30,422 nucleotides of DNA from CAZJLN01 sp964540765 (GCA_964540765.1 CAZINW010000025.1:1-30422), one strand, 5' to 3'; shown: positions 7,926 through 16,051, counted from the first letter of the stretch. Notes: a model not told the origin generated them from the sequence alone. Program-made: numbers and translations.

Positions 7926-9047
7926 ATGCAAAAGAAAATCAAGACCTTCTTTTCGTCCATTTCGACCCGGCAGACCCTGTTTGAGATCATTCGCACTGCG
8001 GCGGCGATCGCGCTTGCCCTGCTGATAGCCTTCGTGATCATCTTCATTACCAGTGAAGAACCCATCAGGGCAATCAGGATCTTCCTCCAGGCGCCGTTTC
8101 TATCCGAATACAATTTCGGGCAGATCATCACCCAGTCAATCCCCCTGATTTTCACGGGGGTGGCGGTGTGTATCATGGTGAAGGCAGGGCAGTTCAACTT
8201 GTTTGTCGAGGGTTCCTTTTTTATTGGCATGTTCTTCGGGGCAGTCATCACCGCTGGTTTCAGGCTGCCAGGTATTTTGCTGCCAGCAGCTGGCTTGCTT
8301 TTACCTGCACTGCTGGCCGGCCTGATCGGTACCATCCCAGCAGTAATGCGATCAGCCTTGAGGATCAATGAATTTGTCTCTTCGCTCATGTTCAACTTTA
8401 TCATCTTCTGGGTGTGCATGTACCTGTTCACCCATCATTTTTATGATCCAGATTACTCTTCCCTGGCCACGCGCACCATCCCGGCAGATGGAAGGCTGCT
8501 CTACCTGTCAGTGAACAATGAAGTCAGCTCCAGCTTTCTGATCGCCTTGATCATTGCTGGTTTGGCCTGGTTCTTCCTCAACCGCACCAAATGGGGTTAT
8601 GCATTCCGCATGACGGGTGATAGCCCTGAGTTTGCCAATTACATCGGAATCAACATTAAGGCGGTGATCACCTGGTCGCAGGTTCTTGGAGCGGTCATTG
8701 CCGGCTTCGGCGGTGCGGCATTCCAGTTGGGCAATTATTACCGCTTCAACCTCAAGGCTTTACCCAATTATGGCTTTGACGGTTTTATCATCGCCATCAT
8801 TGCCAGGAACAATCCCTTGCTGGTGCCATTTGTGGCATTATTCATGGGGTATCTTCGCGCCGGCGCAGCACAGATGGCGCTATATTCTGATGTCACCAAT
8901 GATGTGGTCTACATCATTCAGGCAGTCATGTTAATTCTGGTCGGCGGGCAGGCATTCTTATCCTTCCTGAGGGAGCGCTCGATAAAAAAAATCGCCAGGG
9001 AGATGAAGAAGAAAGGTCCGGGCAGCGGAGGACAGGCCGTTGTTTGA
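7926..9047 (+). CDS. ABC importer permease 1 (BPD_transp_2 family)
   Basis: A 373-residue, strongly hydrophobic protein with a cytoplasmic N-terminus, about 8-9 predicted membrane helices and a basic tail (about 350-373). Segments such as NEFVSSLMFNFIIFW and the region AFRMTGDSPEFANYIGIN match the larger permease of BMP-type nucleoside importers (YufP-like). It pairs with the downstream permease to form the transmembrane channel. It begins five bases after the ATPase stop with only a weak ribosome-binding site, consistent with coupled translation, and its last 8 bases overlap the next gene. Confidence 0.93.
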   Translation: MQKKIKTFFSSISTRQTLFEIIRTAAAIALALLIAFVIIFITSEEPIRAIRIFLQAPFLSEYNFGQIITQSIPLIFTGVAVCIMVKAGQFNLFVEGSFFIGMFFGAVITAGFRLPGILLPAAGLLLPALLAGLIGTIPAVMRSALRINEFVSSLMFNFIIFWVCMYLFTHHFYDPDYSSLATRTIPADGRLLYLSVNNEVSSSFLIALIIAGLAWFFLNRTKWGYAFRMTGDSPEFANYIGINIKAVITWSQVLGAVIAGFGGAAFQLGNYYRFNLKALPNYGFDGFIIAIIARNNPLLVPFVALFMGYLRAGAAQMALYSDVTNDVVYIIQAVMLILVGGQAFLSFLRERSIKKIAREMKKKGPGSGGQAVV

Positions 9048-9948
9048 CTTTATTTTCTCTGAGACTTTTCTGCTATCTTCCTTTTCGTATGCCATGCCGA
9101 TCATTTTTGCTGCCCTAGCAGCCCACATCTCCAAAAAAGCCGGAATGCTCAATATCAATGTCGAAGGAAGCATGTCCATGGCGGCACTGGCCGGCGCACT
9201 GGTCAGCCACTATACCCAAAGCTGGATTTTGGGCATCCTGGGTGCTGTCTTGGTTGGGATTGTCATGTCATTGATCCTGGCTACCTGCGTCATGTGGCTG
9301 AAGACAGACCCGGTTCTCTCCGGGATCGCGCTCAACACACTTTCTACTGGCCTTGCAGTTGTCCTACTGTATGCCCTGCTGGGGGTGCAGGGGGACTCAT
9401 CCTCAAGCCCCTCTCGGATGATCCCGGGCGCGCGGGTGCCTTACCTGGCTGATATCCCAATCATCGGGAAGATGTTATTTGCAGAAAATTGGATGATCTA
9501 CCTGATGATCATCCTGGCGGTGCTGTTGTGGATGCTGCTCAACAGGACAAAACTGGGCGCGCATATCAAGGCTGTGGGTTACAACCCTCTGGCAGCCCAC
9601 TCGGTGGGAATCAAGGTGAATCGTACCCGCATTTATGCCTTGGTAGCCTGCGGGATCTTTTCAGGACTGGGGGGAGCCTACCTGTCGATGGTCTACCTGT
9701 CCTATTTTTCCGTTGGCATGGTTGCCGGACGCGGCTTTATCGGCCTGGCTGCTGAGGCAATGGGTGCTGGAAGCCTTTTTTCCACGGTTTTATTCGCCTG
9801 GTTGTTTGGCGCGGTCGATTATTTTGCTGTGGGCGCCCAATCGGTCTTAAATGTACCCTATGAGTTATTGAACACCTTGCCTTATCTCATGACGGTGATC
9901 ACCCTGATCATTTATTCTTTGAAGCCAGGCAAATTCTTCAGATTCTAA
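9040..9948 (+). CDS. ABC importer permease 2 (BPD_transp_2 family), TTG start
   Basis: A 302-residue permease with about 8 membrane helices, corresponding to the smaller subunit of BMP-type nucleoside importers (YufQ-like). Conserved-looking parts are HISKKAGMLNINVEGSMS and TKLGAHIKAVGYNPLAAHSVGI. The chosen start is TTG at 9040, supported by GGAGG eight bases upstream and by the conserved N-terminus; it lies inside the end of the upstream permease. This is the last gene of the rightward operon. The next gene on this side is read in the opposite direction. Confidence 0.92.
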   Translation: MFDFIFSETFLLSSFSYAMPIIFAALAAHISKKAGMLNINVEGSMSMAALAGALVSHYTQSWILGILGAVLVGIVMSLILATCVMWLKTDPVLSGIALNTLSTGLAVVLLYALLGVQGDSSSSPSRMIPGARVPYLADIPIIGKMLFAENWMIYLMIILAVLLWMLLNRTKLGAHIKAVGYNPLAAHSVGIKVNRTRIYALVACGIFSGLGGAYLSMVYLSYFSVGMVAGRGFIGLAAEAMGAGSLFSTVLFAWLFGAVDYFAVGAQSVLNVPYELLNTLPYLMTVITLIIYSLKPGKFFRF

Positions 9949-10016
9949 AGAAAGCTGAGGACTGATCGTCGAAACACAGGCTAACAGAAAGAAATTTTCT
10001 GCCTAGGAGGGTGCTG

Positions 10017-10074
10017 AAAAAAATAAAAAAACAGGCCACTCCCCGCATGATCATGAGAGCAACCTGATGTTTTT
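10017..10074 (-). terminator. Terminator between converging operons, possibly bidirectional
   Basis: On the minus strand a stem of CAGG/CCTG plus CTCTC/GGGAG (10066-10032) is followed by a long T-tract (10031-10017, interrupted once). On the plus strand the same stem is followed by five T (10070-10074). It lies between the stops of the permease (9948) and the ADP-ribosylglycohydrolase gene (10093), where both operons need to end. Confidence 0.55.
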
Positions 10075-10092
10075 ATGCGAATAGGATAATGA

Positions 10093-11478
10093 TCAACGAT
10101 GGATCTTTGCCAGATGGGCTGTCCTGGCGGCAAGTTTGCGAATGGAAAGTTTTTCCTTGCCGGTGATGTAGGTCTCCAACAGGTCATTAAGCGGGTTGCT
10201 CCACTCATCCGGTACACCGTGCATGATGCCCAGTACATTTCCCACCAGCCCAGCGTTGCAGTCCACATCATTACCTGCCTGGGCAAGCAGTGACATAGAC
10301 TCACTAAAATCGCCTGCTCCATGCCACAAGGAAAACACATCCGCGGCCATATTTGGATATGCGTGTATCCAGTTATAGCATTCGAATTGTTTGTTTAACA
10401 ATTCCAGTTCTGTATCTCGTGAATGATGCTCATTTAAAACTTGAAGTACATAGTTGAGTTTCATAGCATATTCACTCCTGGAGGGGATAAAGTCAGCCGC
10501 TCTTATCACAAGAGTGCGTGTGTCTTCGATCTCAAATGCCAGTGCTGTCAGAACTGCCGCATAAATTTCTCCGTAGATACCATTGCGTGCATGGGAAACC
10601 ACAGCATCGAGATAAGCCAGCCTGGCAGCCTTCATGGGATCAACGGGAGCCAGCATACCGCAAATCATACCGCGCATCTGAGCACCAATCCAATCGGAAA
10701 ATGGGTTTAAGAAGGTTCCGGAATCGGGCGGGAGAATTCCCATGGTCAGGTTACGTAAGGCGACCCATTCGGCTGACCAACCAAAAGTGATTTGCTTTAC
10801 CCATTCCAATCCTATTGCCGCTGAGGTGATGTTATTTCCCATTCGTTCAAATACATCCAGCAATACCAGTTCATAAACCACATCATCATTAGTGGTTTCC
10901 GGCTGGGTGATGTAGCCTTTGATCTCTCCGTATACCTTCGCTATCTGTATGCCTGTGTAGCCCTCGATGGCCGTGCCGAATGAACCACCGGCAAGCTGGC
11001 CAAGCCAGCCCTGGTATATCTGGTTTTCAAATATATCCTGCCAGCCGGATGAACCAAGAGTTTCCCGTTTTATTGGCATGGCAGCCTGGATCTTTTCCCA
11101 AGTATCGGGGTGTTCATAAGAATGGTATGGGTGCTCCGGGATCTTTGGAGCAGTATTGAGCGCATGCAGGAATTTGGCAGTTAATGCGCGCAATTCATCT
11201 TGTCTACCAGCCTTCTGCAGGGCAATACCCTCAGGAATTATAGCCTCAGCCGCTGAAACATCATACCCCTGGTTGCCCAATGATTGTGCCATTGCTAAAT
11301 ATGTAATTTCAGGAGCTGAGGACCCAGGGACATTAGACTCCCAGAAAAGGTTGATCAGGGCATCACCCGAAGGCACCTCAAAACCAGCAGAATACCAGTT
11401 GGATTCATGCAGCCGGCGGTCAACCGGGACCGCATTGTCCCTCAGAGCTCGTTCCAATAACCATGCTTTCTTGACCAT
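10093..11478 (-). CDS. ADP-ribosylglycohydrolase-family protein with N-terminal extension
   Basis: A 461-residue cytoplasmic protein. The ADP-ribosylglycohydrolase fold begins near residue 155 (GWLGQLAGGSFGTAIEGY). Its two metal-binding stretches are present in variant form: TTNDDV (195-200) instead of TDDT, and GNDVDCNAG (402-410) instead of GxDTDxxAA. Residues 1-150 are an extension not found in minimal family members. The family hydrolyses N-glycosidic bonds to ribose. Next to a ribokinase and under the same LacI regulator, this protein probably cleaves an imported nucleoside or related N-riboside to base plus ribose, rather than reversing protein ADP-ribosylation (inference). The ATG at 11478 has GGGA about 10 bases upstream. 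It is separated from the ribokinase gene by 142 bases. Confidence 0.85.
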   Translation of the reverse strand: MVKKAWLLERALRDNAVPVDRRLHESNWYSAGFEVPSGDALINLFWESNVPGSSAPEITYLAMAQSLGNQGYDVSAAEAIIPEGIALQKAGRQDELRALTAKFLHALNTAPKIPEHPYHSYEHPDTWEKIQAAMPIKRETLGSSGWQDIFENQIYQGWLGQLAGGSFGTAIEGYTGIQIAKVYGEIKGYITQPETTNDDVVYELVLLDVFERMGNNITSAAIGLEWVKQITFGWSAEWVALRNLTMGILPPDSGTFLNPFSDWIGAQMRGMICGMLAPVDPMKAARLAYLDAVVSHARNGIYGEIYAAVLTALAFEIEDTRTLVIRAADFIPSRSEYAMKLNYVLQVLNEHHSRDTELELLNKQFECYNWIHAYPNMAADVFSLWHGAGDFSESMSLLAQAGNDVDCNAGLVGNVLGIMHGVPDEWSNPLNDLLETYITGKEKLSIRKLAARTAHLAKIHR

Positions 11479-11620
11479 TTGAGATTGTTCCCTTCTTGAT
11501 AGAATAGTTTGGTGCCATAAATCTTTCTAGATAGGTTCATACCATACTTGACGTGTAGACCCCGTTGATCTCTGTTGATCAGTCAGACCATTTTAACAGG
11601 GGAAACAGCCCGACTTCATT

Positions 11621-12565
11621 TCAAGCAATATTCACAACTGTGGGCAGATTCTCATTTTGCATAAATTTGATCACTTCATTTTTCCAAGGAATTGAAGACT
11701 GTGCTCCCAAACGGGTCACAGCCATGGTGGCTGCAGCGGCGGCATAATGCAGGGCGGATGGGACATTCTTTCCATCCAGAATGGCTGACACGTACCCCCC
11801 CACAAACGTATCGCCGGCGGCTGTTGTGTCAACCACTTTAACAGAAATGCCCGGCTGATACAGGCGATAATTGGAATTTACCAAAACCGACCCCAACGCT
11901 CCCAGGGTTACAATTACGGTTCTTGGCCCAAGGTTATGCAAAGCTTGGGCTGCATCCAAGGCAGATTCCTGCTCATGGATCTTTATCCCACTTAATGCGC
12001 TGGCTTCGGTTTCATTGATAACCAGCACCCCTACTATTTTCATTATTCCTTTAGGTATCGGGTAAAAAGGAGATGCATTAAGTACTATAGGAATGCCTTC
12101 CCTGTCGGCACATTGAATAATATGGTGAACGGTCTCCAATGGGATCTCATGCTGGAGCAATATAAGCGATGATTGGGAAGCAGATGCCCAAATTTCATCC
12201 ACAAAGGCCATCGAAACCAGACTGTTTGCTCCTGGAACGATGATGATCCGATTCTCACCGGTATCCTCGACAAGGATCATGGCTATACCGGTAGAAACGT
12301 TGGATATCGTGCGAACCCTGTTAACCTCAACGCCAGCTTCATTCAATGAATTACACAAGATGTCTCCGAAACTATCCTTGCCAATGCAGCCAATCATCTG
12401 GGTCGGGGCGCCTGCACGGCTGGCAGCAACCGCCTGATTGGCACCCTTCCCGCCTGGGATGAGACGAAAATCATTGCCGCCCAAAGTCTCACCAGGGAAA
12501 GGATTCCTGGGCACTCGCACGACCATGTCCATATTAAGGCTGCCGATGACTGAGATTAACCCCAT
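11621..12565 (-). CDS. rbsK: Ribokinase (PfkB family)
   Basis: A 314-residue sugar kinase when started at ATG 12565, one base after the LacI-gene stop; a longer frame to 12595 would overlap that gene and add residues the family lacks. Diagnostic motifs are IGSLNMDMVV near the N-terminus, the ribose-binding PGGKGANQA (37-45), and the C-terminal ATP/catalytic motif DTTAAGDTFVGGY with the catalytic Asp. It phosphorylates ribose, most likely to ribose 5-phosphate. Translational coupling to the LacI gene and the ADP-ribosylglycohydrolase downstream place it in breakdown of a riboside imported by the transporter encoded at 5219-9948. Confidence 0.94.
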   Translation of the reverse strand: MGLISVIGSLNMDMVVRVPRNPFPGETLGGNDFRLIPGGKGANQAVAASRAGAPTQMIGCIGKDSFGDILCNSLNEAGVEVNRVRTISNVSTGIAMILVEDTGENRIIIVPGANSLVSMAFVDEIWASASQSSLILLQHEIPLETVHHIIQCADREGIPIVLNASPFYPIPKGIMKIVGVLVINETEASALSGIKIHEQESALDAAQALHNLGPRTVIVTLGALGSVLVNSNYRLYQPGISVKVVDTTAAGDTFVGGYVSAILDGKNVPSALHYAAAAATMAVTRLGAQSSIPWKNEVIKFMQNENLPTVVNIA

Positions 12566-12566
12566 A

Positions 12567-13580
12567 TTATTCCACTCGTTTTGCTGTAGATTCACGTTTG
12601 ATCAATTCCGCCGTGAGGATTATTTGTTGGTTCGTCTCATGTCTCAATCCTCCCAAACGGTTAATAAGAAAACTGGTGGCAAAATGGGCAATTTCGTCGA
12701 TGGGCTGTGCCATGGTTGTCAAAGCAGGAATTACCATGGAGGCTAATTCAATATCATCAAAACCAATAATTGAGATGTCCTCAGGGATTGAGAATCCCGC
12801 TTTATGCACTGCGGCCATGGCACCAATTGCCATCATATCATTTAAGGCAAATATTGCTGTAGGTTTGCAGGAGGAGGAAAGCAAACGCTGCATGGCCTCT
12901 TCACCGCTCTGAATACCAAAGTCACCCATCTCCAGAAGGTCTGATTTGTAAGCGACTCCAAATTCCTGCAAACAACGTTGATAGCCTTCCACTCGCTGCA
13001 TACTTGGGGAAAGATCATTTGGACCAGTTATACATGCTATGCAACGGTGACCAAGGTCAAGCAAGTGCCTGGTTGCGTCGTAGCCAGCTTGTTCATTATT
13101 CAACAAAACCACATCTGCCAACTCAAGGGGGACGTTTCGGTCAGCAACCACCAGGGGAATGTTGTTATCGACCAGGCGTATCAGGTCGTCAGGCTCACTG
13201 TCTGAGGAAATGAAGATCACACCATCTACTTGCTTTGCAAGCAGTGTATTGATGTAACTGGTCTGTTTGACGGGGTCATTATCACTGTTACAAAGGATCA
13301 CACTGTACCCTTGCTCGAAGCCAAAATCCTCGATCTTTCGAGCCATTTCTGCAAAGAAAAGGTTGGAAGCGTCGGGTACGATCAGTCCGATCGTCTTCGT
13401 AATGCCGTTGCGCAAGCTACGCGCCAGACTGTTGGGGTGATATCTAAGCTCCGCAAGAGAGGTAAGGACACGCTCTTTCGTAGCTGGGTCAACAAAACGA
13501 GTGTTGTTGATCACATGTGAGACGGTTGTTATTGAGACCTGAGCTGCCTGAGCAACGTCTTTGATCGTAGTGCGGGACAT
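12567..13580 (-). CDS. LacI-family transcriptional repressor
   Basis: A 337-residue regulator. The helix-turn-helix lies at 3-25 (TIKDVAQAAQVSITTVSHVI) and the hinge helix around YHPNSLARSLR. A periplasmic-binding-like effector domain (about 60-330) follows, with GLIVPDASNLFFAEMARKIE and FDDIELASMVIPALTTMAQP. ATG 13580 follows an AAGGA 12-13 bases upstream. An operator at 13599-13618 lies between its own promoter and start, so it probably represses itself as well as the import operon through the identical site at 2977-2996. Ribokinase follows by one base. The inducer is likely ribose, a nucleoside or a derivative. Confidence 0.95.
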   Translation of the reverse strand: MSRTTIKDVAQAAQVSITTVSHVINNTRFVDPATKERVLTSLAELRYHPNSLARSLRNGITKTIGLIVPDASNLFFAEMARKIEDFGFEQGYSVILCNSDNDPVKQTSYINTLLAKQVDGVIFISSDSEPDDLIRLVDNNIPLVVADRNVPLELADVVLLNNEQAGYDATRHLLDLGHRCIACITGPNDLSPSMQRVEGYQRCLQEFGVAYKSDLLEMGDFGIQSGEEAMQRLLSSSCKPTAIFALNDMMAIGAMAAVHKAGFSIPEDISIIGFDDIELASMVIPALTTMAQPIDEIAHFATSFLINRLGGLRHETNQQIILTAELIKRESTAKRVE

Positions 13581-13598
13581 GGTTTGCTAGCATTCCTT

Positions 13599-13618
13599 TT
13601 GCGCAATCGTTTGCGCAA
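13599..13618 (-). promoter_or_regulatory. LacI-family operator for the catabolic operon
   Basis: On the minus strand the 20 bases read exactly as at 2977-2996 (TTGCGCAAACGATTGCGCAA). The site begins about 10 bases after the -10 box and ends 18 bases before the LacI-type start codon. Its position predicts negative autoregulation. Confidence 0.82.
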
Positions 13619-13628
13619 CCGTTATTAT

Positions 13629-13657
13629 AAAATATCATAGATAATATCAGTTGTCAA
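13629..13657 (-). promoter_or_regulatory. Promoter of the LacI-ribokinase-glycohydrolase operon
   Basis: On the minus strand: TTGACA at 13657-13652, 17-base spacer, TGA extended -10 and TATTTT at 13634-13629. Spacer, -10 region and distance to the operator match the promoter at 2938-2966 nearly base for base, which suggests duplication of the control region. Confidence 0.75.
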
Positions 13658-13669
13658 GGGAAAATGAGA

Positions 13670-13762
13670 GAGGGTGTTGAAAAACCTTTCGTGTCATTCC
13701 CATTTCACTCCCACGGGGACGCAGTCCCTGTGGGAGTGGGATTGACGTTTTTCAACACTCTC
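13670..13762. repeat. 93-bp MITE-like palindromic element
   Basis: Terminal inverted repeats of 16 bases (13670-13685 and 13747-13762) differ at one position; the inner end reads GTGTTGAAAAAC. Inside is a 15-base-pair stem (13706-13720 with 13724-13738, one G-U pair) closed by a 3-base loop, and partial pairing also links the two stems. Most of the element can fold into one hairpin. It has no coding capacity. A short look-alike of one end, GGGTGCTGAAAAA, occurs at about 10010-10022. It may be a non-autonomous mobile element or a transcription-boundary hairpin upstream of the LacI promoter. Confidence 0.6.
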
Positions 13763-13897
13763 AATTCCTGTAGATATTGTTCAATGTCTGCGCATTACAG
13801 GATACTATAGTTCATCTCATCTTTTCTTTTAGTCAATAATCAACAAAAATATCCAGTGTAGGCTTATACAAGGATGAAATCTATTTGTGTAGACCTG

Positions 13898-14161
13898 TTA
13901 TTCGCGGTGGAGTATTTCTTTTTCTGTTTGTTCCGTTTCAGCAAAGATAGCTTTCACGTCCGCTTTCACTGCTGCAGTGGCACTGGGGGAGTATGGGATC
14001 AATTTGATCAGTTCGCGCGCCTGGCGCAGCAAGTCCCTGACCTTTGCCGTGTAACTGAAGTTTGACCAACCCAGATCATCCGGGACGGGTAGATCCCGTG
14101 CCTGCTGAATGAGAACGCGGGCTTGTTCAATGCGTTGTGCGGCTGGGATAAGTTTGGGCAT
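13898..14161 (-). CDS. Small helical protein of unknown function
   Basis: This 87-residue protein has an excellent ribosome-binding site (AAAGGAG) about 7 bases before ATG 14161. It has no signal peptide or membrane segment. The sequence is rich in Ala, Gln, Arg and Glu and is probably helical, with the Gln/Ala-rich RIEQARVLIQQARDL near the start and KVRDLLRQARELIKLIP in the middle. I recognise no family. It is the last gene of the leftward run of small genes, 65 bases after the TIGR04076-like gene. Confidence 0.7.
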   Translation of the reverse strand: MPKLIPAAQRIEQARVLIQQARDLPVPDDLGWSNFSYTAKVRDLLRQARELIKLIPYSPSATAAVKADVKAIFAETEQTEKEILHRE

Positions 14162-14226
14162 AATTGGCTCCTTTATGGCTGCCAGAGTGATTACACTCTC
14201 TCGGGCATGACTCTCAAGAAATGAGG

Positions 14227-14532
14227 TTATTCAGTCACAGGCACTGAACCGGCAGTGATCCGAAACAAAACCACGCCATCCGGGCAGCGGAAGGTCATTT
14301 CGTGCGGGTTCGCTGCACCCAGTTGGCGCAGATCCCCATTGCAGCGGACCACTTCCATGGCTGGGAAGATTTTGATAAAAGATGTCGGGCAAAAATCAGC
14401 CGGTGTTTCATACCCACACGTAAAGGTATCCCCGACCTCAAGACCAAGGCGACATTCTTCAGCCTTGTTTTCCTTGCCGACTTGCAAGACTTCAATGGTG
14501 AAGGTCCAATCTTCAGCATACCATTTTTTCAT
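14227..14532 (-). CDS. TIGR04076-like protein
   Basis: A 101-residue protein. The pattern FTIEVLQV...CRLGLEVGDTFTC...FCPTSFIKIFPAMEVVRCNGDL...FRCPDGVVLFRI follows the TIGR04076 family, a small uncharacterised family with a conserved GDTF and a terminal CPD motif. Four cysteines are visible (C27, C39, C48, C64) plus the one in CPD. The ribosome-binding site is weak (GAGAG). No function is known for the family. Confidence 0.72.
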   Translation of the reverse strand: MKKWYAEDWTFTIEVLQVGKENKAEECRLGLEVGDTFTCGYETPADFCPTSFIKIFPAMEVVRCNGDLRQLGAANPHEMTFRCPDGVVLFRITAGSVPVTE

Positions 14533-14614
14533 AGTTCACTCTCTCTACTCATGAAATGGCCAGGGAGCGCGGATCGAAATTGGCGTGAGCTTCGATCAAA
14601 TTCCGCAAATCCTC

Positions 14615-14938
14615 TCAGGGGGTGTTTTCAAAATCATCCAATCTCACATAATGCATGGCTTTGCCATAACCTCTCAACAAACCGGATGGGTCGGGGATGA
14701 AAGCCCCATGCGGGAAATGCAGGCGAACATGATCCGGTTTCAGGCTAATCCCACAGATGCCGGCGCTGACGGGGCCGCCTGAATCGGCAAAGTAGTAAGA
14801 GAACCCTCCATGACGGATGTCTTCCGTGACACCTGGCGCTACAGAAGAGACCAGGTTGCGCAATTCGAGCACGATCTCCTTCAGTTCGGAAGGGGTAAAT
14901 TGCAGGAAATGCTCAATCTCTTGATATTGCTGCATCAC
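14615..14938 (-). CDS. DUF1801 (YdhG-like) domain protein
   Basis: A 107-residue cytoplasmic protein. The N-terminal helix ending in LKEIVLELRNLV, followed by APGVTEDIRHGGFSYYF, GICGISLKPDHVRLHFPHGA and the closing GYGKAMHYVRL, fits DUF1801, a YdhG/iron-chaperone-like fold. The biochemical role is not established. It starts at ATG 14938, 75 bases downstream of the toroid-protein stop. Ends at 14615. Confidence 0.75.
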   Translation of the reverse strand: MMQQYQEIEHFLQFTPSELKEIVLELRNLVSSVAPGVTEDIRHGGFSYYFADSGGPVSAGICGISLKPDHVRLHFPHGAFIPDPSGLLRGYGKAMHYVRLDDFENTP

Positions 14939-15013
14939 TTATCCAAAAAATTAAATTCAGTGTGTCTTAAAATAATTCTACATTGTACAATGGCTTTTGC
15001 CGGATACTCCTCT

Positions 15014-16051
15014 TTACACCTGGTCATCACATACCGTGGGCTGTTCCCTGATCGCATGTAAAACCCTGAGTGCACGCAGTGTCACCCATTTGTTGGATTT
15101 GCCCTTTACCCCGTAGTTGCCCCAGGTTTTACCACTGTAGTCGTACTCCAAAGCCCATTGACCCCCGGCCTCCTGTTTATCCCGAATGAGCTGGATCACA
15201 CTGGCAAGACGCGGGTCATTGCCATAACCCAGGGCGGTCATGGCTTCAGCAACCTGCAGAAGATCCGTATTGTAGAAGACGGGAAAACCAAAATTCCGCC
15301 AGTTGCGACTGATGGTGTTTTTGTAAGGCCAGCTGGCACTGACGGGATCAACGCTGAAGATAAATTCAACGCCGCGCTGGATGGCACCTTTGATCAGGTC
15401 AGTGTACTGCGAAGACGGAAGCCTGCTGAATGCCAACATCACCTTGGTTGCACCCCAGGCACAAGGCAGGTTGCAATTGGCGCCGCATTGAAAACCAGGC
15501 CCACATTTATGGGCATAATAACGGACAGTGGTGTTTTTATCCGTCTTTGGTGCAATCCCCTCTCCAGTTTGACTGCGTGCCATCCACTCAAAAGCATCAT
15601 CCAGGCGTGGGTCTTCCATGCCAAGTTCTGTCAGTGCCCAGCAAAGGTTCCCCTGCAGGCAGTCGATCGTTCCTGAAGGTGCGCCGGATAAAGTAAAATA
15701 TCCCCCCTGGGCGAAGGTATGCTCGAGGAGATAATTGCAGGCTTGTTTAACCCTGACATCTTCATTAACAGAGGCTCCCAGTTGGGCGAGTAAGATCACT
15801 GCCCAGACCGTTGAGCGATATTTTTTGTAATAACCCGGTCCGGGCTCCACCCAGTATCCTTCTGAATTCATATTTTTAAGTATTTTGGCGATGGAGCCGT
15901 TCTCGTGGGCTTCCCTGCGGGCTAACTTCAATTCAGGATCATCTGTCGACATTTTGACCAGGTCACGCAGTGCCAGGTAGCGCACGCCCGCATCTTTTGC
16001 TTCCAGCAGCCATTCAAGCGATGATGCAAAAGGAGATCCATCCTCGATCAT
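15014..16051 (-). CDS. Alpha/alpha-toroid (terpenoid-cyclase-like) repeat protein with cysteine cluster
   Basis: This 345-residue soluble protein has repeated helical segments typical of the prenyltransferase/squalene-cyclase-like toroid fold: YWVEPGPGYYKKYRSTVWA, GTIDCLQGNLCWALTELG, NWRNFGFPVFYNTDLLQVAEAM and GGQWALEYDY. No cyclase DXDD or QW catalytic motif is obvious, so it should not be called a cyclase. A cluster of four cysteines, C183, C189, C193 and C197, lies in CGPGFQCGANCNLPCAWG and might bind metal. Relatives are sometimes labelled nitrogen-fixation proteins in databases, which nothing here supports. Its start overlaps the upstream membrane-protein stop by four bases (ATGA). Confidence 0.75.
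   Translation of the reverse strand: MIEDGSPFASSLEWLLEAKDAGVRYLALRDLVKMSTDDPELKLARREAHENGSIAKILKNMNSEGYWVEPGPGYYKKYRSTVWAVILLAQLGASVNEDVRVKQACNYLLEHTFAQGGYFTLSGAPSGTIDCLQGNLCWALTELGMEDPRLDDAFEWMARSQTGEGIAPKTDKNTTVRYYAHKCGPGFQCGANCNLPCAWGATKVMLAFSRLPSSQYTDLIKGAIQRGVEFIFSVDPVSASWPYKNTISRNWRNFGFPVFYNTDLLQVAEAMTALGYGNDPRLASVIQLIRDKQEAGGQWALEYDYSGKTWGNYGVKGKSNKWVTLRALRVLHAIREQPTVCDDQV

Noticed and set aside
9986..10007. CAGAAA/TTTCTG hairpin after the second permease as a terminator
   Set aside because: The stem is AT-rich and has no following T-run on either strand; the hairpin at 10032-10066 fits better.
10010..10022. Second copy of the palindromic element at the operon junction
   Set aside because: Only about 13 bases resemble one end (GGGTGCTGAAAAA). 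No second inverted end or internal stem is present, so it may be chance.
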